From positions 143,823 through 207,822 of the forward strand of contig NZ_BKZW01000005.1 in NCBI RefSeq assembly GCF_008974265.1: a DNA stretch of 64,000 bases, in the 5' to 3' direction. Under the pieces are notes generated by a model. It searched no databases. It was not told the DNA's origin and saw only the letters and a list, made by a program, of their open reading frames with translations. Positions 18,805-27,578 of the stretch are shown piece by piece. The DNA comes from Dictyobacter vulcani (lineage in GTDB: Bacteria; Chloroflexota; Ktedonobacteria; Ktedonobacterales; Ktedonobacteraceae). Numbering within the stretch: position 1 is the stretch's first letter; the number at the start of each line of letters is the position of its first letter. A program made the position numbers and the translations under genes.

Positions 18805-19215
18805 ATGGAAAAGACGAGTACATTGCAGTATCAGCGTGACGAGCACCGCGTCCATCTTATTGTGTATCATCTCATCTGGTGTCCTCGTCGTCGCAAAGCC
18901 ATTCTTACGGGTCCCATCAAAGAACGGTGTCAACAGATACTCGAAGAGAAATGTCTGGAAAAAGGGTGGAGTATTCTCACCCTGGCGATTCAACCTGACC
19001 ATATTCATCTTTTTATCCGCGTCTGGCCTTCTGAAAGTGCCGCTGATGTGGTGAAAGAACTTAAGGGCATCACGTCCTTTCATTTACGAAGGGAGTTCGC
19101 CCCTATCATGAAGAAAATGCCTTCGACCTGGACCCGTTCCTATTTTGCCAGCACGGCTGGTGCAGTGAGTGCTGAGACCATTCAACACTATATCAATGCG
19201 CAAAAAGGAATCTAG
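18805..19215 (+). CDS. tnpA: IS200-type Y1 transposase TnpA (copy 1)
   Basis: 136 residues. HUH motif is HIH in QPDHIHLFI (near residue 66), and the nucleophilic Tyr is in ETIQHYINAQ near the C-terminus. The pair defines HUH Y1 single-strand transposases, which cut and rejoin at hairpin ends next to a short target. All catalytic residues are present, so this copy could be active. A hairpin-rich left end lies just upstream. Confidence 0.93.
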   Translation: MEKTSTLQYQRDEHRVHLIVYHLIWCPRRRKAILTGPIKERCQQILEEKCLEKGWSILTLAIQPDHIHLFIRVWPSESAADVVKELKGITSFHLRREFAPIMKKMPSTWTRSYFASTAGAVSAETIQHYINAQKGI

Positions 19216-19241
19216 CGGGGAGGAAGGGAGGGAGTCATCGC

Positions 19242-20753
19242 ATGGCAAAGGCAACGAAAACCATCACACAAGCAATGCAGTATCCATCCCGGTATGCTGC
19301 CTGGTTTACGACCACCCAGGCATTGTTCAACACAGTGGCTTCCTTCTACTTTGAGGTCATTACAGCTCACGAGCAGGTGCTGTTGCTTTCCTCACACAAA
19401 GCCTTGCATGCCCTTGAGACATTGACCCATGCGACGGAAGAAAACCCCGATCCGGTGATGCCGCTCGATGCCATTGCTCCTCAGGTTCCTGCCCTCTTTC
19501 GCCGTGCCGCTATTCACGCGGCTCTTGGCTCCGCCCATGCCTTTGAGACGAGCTTGCAGAAGTGGCGTGCGCGCAAAGAGAAAGCGGCCCTCAAAAAGAA
19601 GCGTTTCACCGAGCACCCACCGGTTCCCCCGCGGACCTGGAATCGGTCGCCGACGTTCTACAAGGGCCAGTGGAAAGGGCGCACTGCGTCCTCCATTCTT
19701 CTCAAGCTCTGGACAGGGGCGAGGTGGATCTGGGTCAACGTTCGGCTCTTGAGCCGTGACCTTCCCAATGGCTATGAGCCCGGGAGTCCGTCGCTGGTTC
19801 GCCATGGCTCACATTGGCGGTTGCATACCCCGGTCGAAAAGACCTTCACCAGTCCGGGGAAGGTGGCTGTGCAACTGGCTCATGCCCAGACACGCATCTG
19901 TGCCATTGATCTCAATCTCGACCATCATCTGGCGGTCTGTACCATCCAAACAGCCGACGGCTCGACCGTTGCCACCACCTTTCTCAGTGGCGGCAAACGC
20001 GTAAATGGCCGTAGGAAGTGGCTGCTTGGTCGGATCGCCCGCAACCGTCGTAAGACGGGTATCCTGGCCGAAAACGAACCCGATAATGTGGCATTATGGA
20101 GAAAATCCGTCATGTGGATGAGCAGGTGGCACACCTGATCAGTGCGCGCATTGTGCACTTTGCTCGTCAGCATCAGGCGAGTGTGCTGGTATTTGAACAC
20201 TGGGCAACCTGAAACCCAAAAAGGCCGCTACAGTCGCCGAGGGAACAGCAAACGAGCCTTCTGGATGAAGGGGCGTATATTCACCAATGCCAAATATAAA
20301 GCGTGGAACGAGGGCATGATCACGAGTCGGGTGAACCCGCGCAACACGAGCCGCGAATGCGCCCGTTGTCATGGCCTGATTGTACGTTACCATGCCAAGC
20401 AGGGGCCCGAGCCAGCAGGCTACACCCCTGGGGCACCGTTGGCCTGGTGTCCTGCGTGTGGCATGAAGGGTCATGCCGATCGCAATGCGAGCCTGGTCAT
20501 TGGTCAGCGCTTGCGTACACGGTTTCACCATCAGGAAAAGCCTCGCGCTCCTCTCCTGGGTCCAGGAGAGAGGGATGAGAAATCATCAGGTGTTGTCCGT
20601 TCCCAAGACGCCAACAGCAAAGGTGGCCCATCGCGCCGCCGAGCACGGAGGCACGGAACGGGCAAGGGGCATGGCACCGCCCATGAGGATCACGCCAGGA
20701 TGGTGGCGCCCTCAGCTATTCCTCGCCCATTACCTCTGTTCAGTGAGTCATAG
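19242..20753 (+). pseudogene. tnpB: TnpB RNA-guided nuclease (copy 1), three one-base gaps
   Basis: Starts at ATG 19242 behind GGGAGGGAG. Recognisable parts are RuvC-I Asp in CAIDLNLDHH, a zinc finger (CARCHG and CPACG) and RuvC-III Asp in GHADRNAS. Compared with copy 2, single bases are missing near 20098, 20200 and 20215, and the open frame stops at 20138. The three gaps sum to a whole codon, so the C-terminal third is back in the first frame, but the stop between them prevents a full product. The RuvC-II Glu region (VFEH) falls in the scrambled stretch. The C-terminal tail is Arg/Gly/Pro-rich and overlaps the element's 3' end, where the guide RNA scaffold would be expected. Confidence 0.85.
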
Positions 20754-20827
20754 CAACGCTATCTATCTCGAACAGTGGCGTACGCAGGAGTGGAAGAAGC
20801 CGCCGCCCCTTCAGGGCGTGCGGAGTG

Positions 20828-20962
20828 TCACATATGCAGAGTATTATTGCTGGTATCATCGGGATGATAATTGGTGACGACCATGAAGATGCCATCCAGC
20901 GCGACCAGAACGGTCAGGATCAGTCCCGCGATAGCAAGACGCCTGAGAAAAATGGGATTCAT
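20828..20962 (-). pseudogene. Split small membrane protein of the ECF operon, 5' part
   Basis: ATG 20962 overlaps the stop of the S component (ATGA) and has AAAGGAG in front. The 43 native residues include a positively charged start (MNPIFLRRLA) and one helix (GLILTVLVALDGIFMVV), then a short outside loop. The stop codon at 20828-20830 is provided by the IS right end. Excising the IS restores a single frame with 18430-18690. Confidence 0.8.
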
Positions 20963-21738
20963 AGTGTGCTCTCTCCTTTCAGGGTGGCATTGACCGGAGT
21001 GGTTTTTTCGCGGATCATGGGGCGCTCGGCACCTGGATTGACTGAACGTGCGATGCGCACAGCCAGCGGACCCGAGATCGCGGCCTCGATACCATTACCG
21101 ATGGTATTGAATAACGTGTAGAAGAAGATATAGCCCAGCGTCTTGGTCGAGCCTTCCAACAGGGGACCGAGAAACGCGCTCTGAACGGTGACGGCAGGAA
21201 AAGCGCGCAGGGCACCCAGGATCAAGCCATCGACGACAGCCACCCAGCCACCACGACTAAAGACCTTACCACTGCGTTGCAGGATATAGATATCCAGCAG
21301 AAGGCCCTGCAACAGTCCATATGGCCACATCAAAATATTAAGTCCGCTTCCGCTGTAGAGCAACTGCATTAAAATAAAATTGAGGAATACCATGGCAGTT
21401 GCACAGCCAGGCTTGCGAATGAGCGCGATACCGACCATGAGCAAGAACATATAGGGAAGATCATTTAAGGCCAGCAGGTGACCAAATGGAATGAGTTGAA
21501 TGATCGGAGTAATAAATTGATCACCCAGCAGATTATCGTAAACTTCAAGCAGCACACCCATGATCGCAACGATGAGAACATCTTGTGTGGTCCAGCGTAC
21601 AAAGGCAGCAGCACGGCTACGCTGATAAATAAAGAAAAGTCCCGCAATGACAACAGCCCAGATAATAATGTAGACAATTAAGCTGGTTGGATAGGGAAGA
21701 TTAACGGTTGTCGTGCCTTCCCAGGATTTTGGAATCAT
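20959..21738 (-). CDS. ECF transporter S component
   Basis: 259 residues with about six to seven membrane helices, a strong AGGAGGT ribosome site, and first position in an operon with ecfA and ecfT, which fixes its role as substrate-specific subunit. Sequence features such as WTTQDVLIVAIMGVLLEVYD and a C-terminal FFYTLFNTIGNGIEAAISG resemble the YkoE group (thiamine/HMP import), and the fused ATPase fits YkoEDC order. The substrate is inference: no TPP riboswitch was seen upstream. Downstream translation is coupled to the small two-TM gene now split by the IS. Confidence 0.85.
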   Translation of the reverse strand: MIPKSWEGTTTVNLPYPTSLIVYIIIWAVVIAGLFFIYQRSRAAAFVRWTTQDVLIVAIMGVLLEVYDNLLGDQFITPIIQLIPFGHLLALNDLPYMFLLMVGIALIRKPGCATAMVFLNFILMQLLYSGSGLNILMWPYGLLQGLLLDIYILQRSGKVFSRGGWVAVVDGLILGALRAFPAVTVQSAFLGPLLEGSTKTLGYIFFYTLFNTIGNGIEAAISGPLAVRIARSVNPGAERPMIREKTTPVNATLKGESTL

Positions 21739-21902
21739 AAAATGACCTCCTGATGTGCATAGAACTTATCGTCGCTATGATGTGATAGTTCAAGAAAAAG
21801 TTCAAAACCTATGGTTCTCCTTCTTTGAACTTAGAGCGATCGATTACGTATCTGGTAGTAGCATACGGCTCTACTTTTAATATGCAGTAATATAGAGGTT
21901 AA

Positions 21903-21957
21903 GTTACTGTGAACAAGTGTTACATATATATTTTTGTTACAGTAAACAAGTGTTACA
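21903..21957. promoter_or_regulatory. Paired 22-bp direct repeats, candidate operator upstream of the ECF operon
   Basis: GTTACTGTGAACAAGTGTTACA (21903-21924, split here as GTTACTGTGAAC and AAGTGTTACA) recurs with two changes at 21936-21957. A partial third copy (TGTTACAAG) starts near 21967. Each holds an imperfect GTAA/GTGA-N7-TTAC dyad. They lie about 165-220 bp upstream of the S-component start and suggest cooperative repressor binding. Confidence 0.5.
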
Positions 21958-22075
21958 AATCATGTCTGTTACAAGTATAGTGGCCTGATTTTATACTTCT
22001 TTAGAATAGGTGGTGAAAAATAGGTGGTGAATGGGTTCTATGGGAGTGAGCATCAGGCATCCGTTAAAGATAAAA

Positions 22076-22122
22076 AAAAGAGAAAAGCGAGCGGAAACAA
22101 ATTCCACTCGCTTTTCTCTTTT
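22076..22122 (-). terminator. Rho-independent terminator of the GH15 gene
   Basis: Stem AAGAGAAAAGCGAG(C/T)GGA with one mismatch and a short loop; on the minus strand it ends in a run of eight T. It lies 16 bp beyond the GH15 stop. Confidence 0.85.
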
Positions 22123-22137
22123 CCTGAGTACTGTGAA

Positions 22138-25100
22138 CTACGGTATGACCACATCTTGTAGCACTACCGGATGTTTGGTGTAATCCAGTTCATCGGACTG
22201 GTTTACGCCGGCAGGGGTGAGGGTATCCATGACTTTGGGGACTGTGTTTGGATCAACTGTACAGTGTGGATCGCTACTGGCGGTTGCACAGACACCAAAG
22301 GAATAGCCACCTGGTGTAGCCGTGAAGGCTCGGGCCATGTCAGGACTGTATCCGTCCTGTCCGGTCAGGGTGACTGTGAAGCCCCAGCCGGAGGTTGGGG
22401 TTCCCAGGGTCGCTTTTGGTACACTGAAGGTGATATAGCGCGAAATGGCATTCGCACTGACCTGCACGCTTCCCAACGATGTCCCATGCGCATCAACATA
22501 GCGCTGACCAAAGCCCTGGACCTCGATCAATTGGTTCCAGGCTGCTCCAGGTGCGATCGTGTAGTTGCGCTGTGGATACGCGGCCGCAGTAGATGTCGCG
22601 CTGGCTGTGGGATTGTGTACATAGACATCTACCAGTTGAGCGCCCAGCGGGCTACCAAAGGTTGGACTGAGATCACGGGTTTGCAGTTTGAAGATGATAT
22701 TGGTGCCATCATCATAGACGCGGAAATTCTGCATATCGTAGGCGCCAGGATGGAAGTCTCCCGCGGTTGGATATGCATAGTTTCCTGGACCATTATCATC
22801 GTTGCTGGGATCAGTGGAATTGTAGACGAGCGTGCCCGGAGTAAAGTCATAGACAACTGTGCGCTGATCATGAGCCGTTGCACCAGTTGGACTGGTGGCT
22901 ACGGTGTTGATCACGGTTGTGCCGCCGGTAACTGGCAGCGAGGCGCTGAATGAACCATCCGCCGCGACGGCTGCACGCACGACGCTGGTCTGGTTCTGCT
23001 GATCGGTATTGGTGCCGGAAACATAGACGGTATTACCCGCTGCGGTTTTGCCGGTCACGGTAACTGGTGAAGCGCTCACCGCTGAAAGGTTCGTCGGACT
23101 GGTCACGGTCAACTGGGTCTGCGCGACCGGATGGGCAACATAGCGGTCATAGGTATTATGTGGCTGTTCGAGGATCTGGTTAGAGAGCGTGTCGTTGAAC
23201 AGGCGCACATACGAGGCAACGCCCCAGGTGAGCGGCGAGGCCGAACCATCCGGTTTGCCATTCTGGAAGCCAATGGATGCGACCGTTGGATCCGTACCAT
23301 ATGGTGACGCGGCCAGATCGGGTTGATCCCAGATCTGCTCGGGCATCAAGCCCACACCGGAAGTGGATTTCTGTAAGGTATCCAGCAGCGAGATCGCGGT
23401 TAACCGATCACCGGTCGCGAGTTGATACTCCCCACGCTCTGCTCCCAGCACCGGCCATGGATGTCCTGTGCCTTTACCACTGGGGGCCCATGGATGTCCA
23501 TCCTGTGCTCCATCGCCATAGCCATCACCATTGTAGCGATCCCAGCCAGGACCACTGGCGGTTTGCACTTTGATGGTTTTGTCGACTACGGAGAGAGAAT
23601 TGACGATATCTTTATCACTGGCCGATAGCTCGCCCAGGCGCACCAGATCCAGGAAGCCAGCGTCAATGATTGAGCGCTGATCCAGGGTTGCGCCACCATT
23701 GCCCACATTGTAAGAGATCGCTGCATTTGGATCACCGGTTTTAGAGAGGCGGATAAAGTATGGCTGTGAAGAGAGAGGACCATTGGTGGTTACCGTCCAT
23801 GTTTTGATGGACCGTTGCCAGTCATCAGCCACACCCAACCAGAGCTTCTCACTTACCAGATCATGGTTTTTCTGTGCGATATGAGCGGCAGCAACCAATC
23901 CGGCAATCTCGGCTGAGATCGTGGAAGGTGAGTAGCCACCCTGTTCTTCCCAGCGCTCGACCCCAAACGAAGGGCCATGCCCAATGATAAAATTAGCCGC
24001 TGGCTTGATATGGTTTGTATAGAGATCGCTGCCGGTCATACCCATTTGATCGGCCATGAGAATCGGATAGCTATTTTCATCTAGCTGTGTATTGAACGAA
24101 TCCGGTGCCACCTTACCATTGAGCAGGCTATTGCGTGGGAAAGAACCGTCCGCTTGCTGCTGATGATAGAACAGGAAATTGACCGCGTTACGCGCTGTCT
24201 CCTGATCCCCATCGGTATACAGGGCGGTCCAGGTCTCATACAGGTCACGGGCGAACACCTCACGATACGAACCGAAGTAGGTATTGTTCGGATCACCGGC
24301 CGAAGTGGCCTGTCCCCATGGCGAAGCCAGTCCAGCGACGAGTGCGCCAGGGAAGGTCTTGTCTTCCGACGCTTTCACAACGTTGACACTGAGATAATAT
24401 TCATTGATCAGGCGCGCAAAATCGACGCTGGAGCTTGTCTTTGCCATGGCGGCGATGCGCTTGAGTGTTAACTTCACATCATATTGCAGCCAGCCAGCCG
24501 TATATCTGGCCAGGGTGGCATTGAAGTTCTGCCTCACCGTGTCATGGACCGTTTTCACAGCATCAGCCTGGGACTGTCCAAAGCCCAGTCCCAGTGTGAA
24601 GTCACCACCATGTGAGATATCAGCCTGCGCCGTCTGCACAACATTGCCATTGTCCGCTGCTGTATACAGCGAGGTCAATGTGTGTGAGGCATCGAGCTGT
24701 TTCAAGCCGTCGCTATCCGTGCCCACAAAGCCATTTGAGACCTGTGTAAACGGAGTAGACGCAGCCAGGGCGCTATAGACGGGCACTCCATAATCACGAT
24801 TGACAGCATTGGTTTTGGTTTGAGTATCAAATGCTACAGGCAGTGCGTGTCCGGTCGTCGTATCTACCGTAGCATTGTCCGCACCACCATTGCCAGCGCC
24901 GCCACCGCCGTTGCCATTGATGGTTGGATCATAGCGTAAATAGAGCTTATAGCTTGAGAGTTTTCCACTCAGTGGCTCAAAGTGCATGCGCATCACAACG
25001 GCATTGCGAGCGGGATCAGTGATATAGTCCGTGACCACGCGATATTTGCCACTTTTCGCTGTGGTTGTCACACGACAGGCCAGATTCGGACCATTCAGTT

Positions 25101-25482
25101 CCTGCACGGTATAGGTCGTGTCGCGTGTCTGAAGGTCCGTAAATGTGCTTCCATCAGTCACGATAAATTGTAGCGATTTCACATTGGTATTATCGATGGT
25201 TGGATAGTAGACATCGCTCAGCACACCATCCGCCAGCGTAAACCAGACCTTCGAGGTTGTGTTTCTGGCCGTCCCCACACAATCCTTGCGTGCCTGATCA
25301 AAATAAGAGAGGTCTCCAGGCCCACCTGGAGCGGCTGCAGAAGAGGCTGCGTTTACCGGTGAAGAAGAGCGCAAGCCTTGAGCGAACAGGAGCAACAACA
25401 TACAAAATGCTACAAATAAGCGCCAGGAAATTGGGCGCGGACGCGGCAGTGCATCCAGGGTATCCCTACCGTAATTCCTCAT
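22138..25482 (-). CDS. Secreted GH15 glucodextranase/glucoamylase-like enzyme
   Basis: 1114 residues. There is a cytoplasmic lead with Arg/Pro, then a signal helix (about 21-36, cleavage probably after PVNA). The N-terminal beta-domain of glucodextranases (about 50-320) is followed by the GH15 alpha/alpha barrel (about 345-790), an Ig-like module (about 800-895) and a C-terminal DOMON-like sugar-binding domain (about 900-1080), the order seen in Arthrobacter glucodextranase. The catalytic acid is in ERWEEQGGYSPS (E512) and the base in LMPEQIWDQ (E715). It should release glucose from the non-reducing ends of alpha-glucans outside the cell. AGGA precedes the ATG. Monocistronic, with its own terminator. 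Confidence 0.92.
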   Translation of the reverse strand: MRNYGRDTLDALPRPRPISWRLFVAFCMLLLLFAQGLRSSSPVNAASSAAAPGGPGDLSYFDQARKDCVGTARNTTSKVWFTLADGVLSDVYYPTIDNTNVKSLQFIVTDGSTFTDLQTRDTTYTVQELNGPNLACRVTTTAKSGKYRVVTDYITDPARNAVVMRMHFEPLSGKLSSYKLYLRYDPTINGNGGGGAGNGGADNATVDTTTGHALPVAFDTQTKTNAVNRDYGVPVYSALAASTPFTQVSNGFVGTDSDGLKQLDASHTLTSLYTAADNGNVVQTAQADISHGGDFTLGLGFGQSQADAVKTVHDTVRQNFNATLARYTAGWLQYDVKLTLKRIAAMAKTSSSVDFARLINEYYLSVNVVKASEDKTFPGALVAGLASPWGQATSAGDPNNTYFGSYREVFARDLYETWTALYTDGDQETARNAVNFLFYHQQQADGSFPRNSLLNGKVAPDSFNTQLDENSYPILMADQMGMTGSDLYTNHIKPAANFIIGHGPSFGVERWEEQGGYSPSTISAEIAGLVAAAHIAQKNHDLVSEKLWLGVADDWQRSIKTWTVTTNGPLSSQPYFIRLSKTGDPNAAISYNVGNGGATLDQRSIIDAGFLDLVRLGELSASDKDIVNSLSVVDKTIKVQTASGPGWDRYNGDGYGDGAQDGHPWAPSGKGTGHPWPVLGAERGEYQLATGDRLTAISLLDTLQKSTSGVGLMPEQIWDQPDLAASPYGTDPTVASIGFQNGKPDGSASPLTWGVASYVRLFNDTLSNQILEQPHNTYDRYVAHPVAQTQLTVTSPTNLSAVSASPVTVTGKTAAGNTVYVSGTNTDQQNQTSVVRAAVAADGSFSASLPVTGGTTVINTVATSPTGATAHDQRTVVYDFTPGTLVYNSTDPSNDDNGPGNYAYPTAGDFHPGAYDMQNFRVYDDGTNIIFKLQTRDLSPTFGSPLGAQLVDVYVHNPTASATSTAAAYPQRNYTIAPGAAWNQLIEVQGFGQRYVDAHGTSLGSVQVSANAISRYITFSVPKATLGTPTSGWGFTVTLTGQDGYSPDMARAFTATPGGYSFGVCATASSDPHCTVDPNTVPKVMDTLTPAGVNQSDELDYTKHPVVLQDVVIP

Positions 25483-25927
25483 ACATTTTTAGTCCTTTTT
25501 AGTTTATTGGACATTAAGAAAATTTACAGGGTACAACAGTGTAGTGCATTCAGCAGGGTAAACAGGTAGTAATAGAAGACCAGACGAAAGGGGCGGCATC
25601 AATGGGTAAAAATACCGCCTCATTCTATATAACGTTTCGCTACATAATGATAACATATGTAAAGAATGAGAATACCATCTCTCTTTTCATTCCCTTAAAT
25701 ATGTATCCTGACAGGCAGGATTTTATATTCCTTTTTAGCAGTAGATGCTGTCATGCTGTATACGACATGGAGTTGTTTCAGAGACTGGCAGTGGAAAATG
25801 CTGGCAATGCCTGTAAGAGAGCCTGCGCGGGCTGGTCGGATGTGTACACCACTCCTCAAATGGTTGACTGGACTGCACAGGCTCTCTTGTGAGGTTGTTA
25901 CGCTATCTAAGTAACGCAGGACGACTA
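25483..25927. other. Intergenic region with a long hairpin
   Basis: 445 bp between two minus-strand genes. Near 25815-25889, AAGAGAGCCTG pairs with CAGGCTCTCTT around about 50 nt; it may serve as terminator for the SGNH gene. The 96-codon frame on the plus strand has no ribosome site or protein-like composition and is not called. Confidence 0.4.
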
Positions 25928-26758
25928 CTAGTAACCGGCGGTCTGCTCGAACGCGTTGGCGATCACTCTATAGCCGGTTGAGGTGGCATGGATGTCCTTG
26001 AAGATGCTGCACATCCATGTATAGTTGCAGGTATTGGGATTGGGGGTAGCCGCGCCACCAAAGGGCGTGAAGACATCCACAACTGTCGCGTAGCCACTGG
26101 CATCCGCTGCCAGATGCTGATTGAGTGTCTGGACGTATGGCACCAGAGATGGGCAGAGATTCTGATAGGGATCGTAGTAGTTCATCAGGAACAGATCACC
26201 AGTGCGTTGACCATTGACGGTCATCGCGGCCGATAATCTGGGCAAGATAGTCTGTCGGATGTTGGTATCCATGGTGGCCAGATCAGTGGTCCAGGTTGAG
26301 CTGACCGTACAGGTTGATTTGTTGAGGTCCGGCAGCATGTCGTTGGCTCCGATATCCAGCGTGACCGGGCTGACTTTGCCTGCGTTTAATTCAAGATACA
26401 GGACGGCGGCATCAAGCTGGTTGCCAATGTAAGGGAATTTGCGCAACACAGAGTAGGTGCAGCCACCATTGATCATCGAGGCTGCGGTCTCGCCCGGGCA
26501 CGCCATATTGGCATAGCTCGATGTGCCGTGATTCTTGAGATCAGCGTAAAAATCCTCTCCATAGCCATGGTTCAAATTAAGGTTAGGCTGGAAACCATAG
26601 GCTAACGAATCGCCGAGGGCCAGATAATTAGACTTGGGGCCAATCGGGGCTGCATGTGTGGCGGCAAACACTGACGAGGTTGGGAAGAGGAACAAGCTAA
26701 ATACGAAAACCATTGGTGCAACAATGCAGAGAAGACGTCGGCTCATACCTTTGAGCAT
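25928..26758 (-). CDS. Secreted SGNH/GDSL hydrolase
   Basis: Start set at ATG 26758, which has AAGGAGG 5 nt upstream. The 276-residue protein has a signal peptide (MLKGMSRRLLCIVAPMVFVF, cleavage after VFA), block I ALGDSLAYG with the nucleophile Ser, block III IGANDM with the oxyanion Asn, and block V DIHATSTGY with the Asp-x-x-His pair. Six or more Cys in the mature part suggest disulphides. Family members are lipases and esterases acting outside the cell. The substrate is not apparent. It is monocistronic. Confidence 0.92.
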   Translation of the reverse strand: MLKGMSRRLLCIVAPMVFVFSLFLFPTSSVFAATHAAPIGPKSNYLALGDSLAYGFQPNLNLNHGYGEDFYADLKNHGTSSYANMACPGETAASMINGGCTYSVLRKFPYIGNQLDAAVLYLELNAGKVSPVTLDIGANDMLPDLNKSTCTVSSTWTTDLATMDTNIRQTILPRLSAAMTVNGQRTGDLFLMNYYDPYQNLCPSLVPYVQTLNQHLAADASGYATVVDVFTPFGGAATPNPNTCNYTWMCSIFKDIHATSTGYRVIANAFEQTAGY

Positions 26759-27158
26759 ATTTTCCTCCTTGAAAAAATATAGTAGATTCATCCTTCACTG
26801 AAGGACATTCGAGTAGCGATCACTCTGAGGAGAAAATAAAAATGTACCCATCTATTTACTAGTATAAATATGAACGGGCGAAATTGCAAGCTTTTAGCGC
26901 ATATAAATATGCTATTACATTAAACGCAATGCACTCTATTTGTATATTGAAGATATTTAGAATAAAAAAAACTTATTACTAAGGCTATGTTTTGTGGGTG
27001 AAGCGGGGTGTGATAGCAGTCCTGGCCGCACGCAAGGGCCCAGCTCTATTCTGTCGCAGGACGGAGAATCTTTGTGGGGATAGAGAGATATATTACATTT
27101 TATGTTGTTTATGTATTGACAATAAATAATTAATCTGGCACTGGAAAACCCATCCTAC
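26759..27158. other. AT-rich intergenic region
   Basis: 400 bp upstream of both the SGNH gene (minus) and the small transcription unit (plus). Very AT-rich in 26850-26990. No ORF, repeat or RNA could be supported apart from the promoter starting at 27159. Confidence 0.4.
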
Positions 27159-27188
27159 TTGACAAAACACAAATTTTGCCGTTATAAT
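27159..27188 (+). promoter_or_regulatory. Consensus sigma70-type promoter
   Basis: A perfect TTGACA at 27159-27164 and perfect TATAAT at 27183-27188, spacing 18 bp, inside AT-rich DNA. It should start transcription near 27195 and drive the small unit ending at the terminator 27454-27500. Confidence 0.75.
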
Positions 27189-27277
27189 TCTTACATACGG
27201 TATATGCTTTTATGTAGAAACTCTTCTGCTAGCAGCATTCCATACTGTAAACATCAATTCAGAAGAGAAGGAACGCG

Positions 27278-27421
27278 ATGAACACCATGCAGGCAAAAGC
27301 AGTCTGGTCTACCACTACCATCTTTGCCTCTATGACCCGTTGTCTCCCCTTTATGGGATATCCACGGGCCGGGTGTTGCTGCCCTCTCATTCTTTCTACA
27401 CCATTGATGAACGTACCATGA
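27278..27421 (+). CDS. Possible 47-residue Cys-rich small protein
   Basis: ATG 27278 lies behind GAGAAGGAA and about 85 nt downstream of a consensus promoter. The product has a hydrophobic/Thr-rich middle and a YPRAGCCCPLIL motif with three adjacent Cys, ending MNVP. A strong terminator follows 32 bp later. No family is recognised. The unit may instead be a non-coding RNA of about 310 nt, with this frame incidental. A short secreted or modified peptide is another option; no modifying enzyme lies beside it. Confidence 0.4.
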   Translation: MNTMQAKAVWSTTTIFASMTRCLPFMGYPRAGCCCPLILSTPLMNVP

Positions 27422-27453
27422 CACAGTACCTGTTAGCATAGACAGGTTGAGAT

Positions 27454-27500
27454 AAAAAAGAGAGAGGCGCAGGCGACACACCTGCGCCTCTCTCTTTTTT
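27454..27500 (+). terminator. Strong rho-independent terminator
   Basis: Perfect 20-bp arms AAAAAAGAGAGAGGCGCAGG (27454-27473) and the complement (27481-27500) around a 7-nt loop, ending in six T. Confidence 0.9.
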
Positions 27501-27578
27501 GCGTTAAATGCTTATCCAGCTTGTTTTCCTGTGTTGAACGTCTGCGGGACAGATTTTTCCAGAGCAAGGAGTATGCCA

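Larger units (their letters stand above)
18689..20831 (+). mobile_element. IS200/IS605-type element, copy 1 (tnpA + tnpB)
   Basis: A 2143-bp element beginning ATAAGCGTAACCC right after a TGAC target and ending GGAGTGTCAC. The same ends occur at 34275-36419 and 44013-46151. Both ends contain imperfect hairpins, and there is no target duplication and no terminal inverted repeat, as expected for single-strand Y1 transposition. It carries tnpA and tnpB in the same direction. It splits a gene in the ECF operon. Confidence 0.92.

Noticed and set aside
19392..19805. 137-codon minus-strand frame repeated in each IS copy
   Set aside because: Antisense shadow of tnpB; it is conserved only because the element is duplicated.
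21739..22075. TPP or cobalamin riboswitch upstream of the ECF operon
   Set aside because: Searched for the conserved CUGAGA/ACCUGA and B12-box style cores and saw none; only the direct repeats are present.
22171..22953. 260-codon plus-strand frame inside the GH15 gene
   Set aside because: Antisense to a clear glycosidase with signal peptide and catalytic residues; composition is not protein-like.
25602..25892. 96-codon plus-strand frame between GH15 and SGNH genes
   Set aside because: No ribosome site, mixed composition, and it overlaps an inverted repeat that looks like a terminator.
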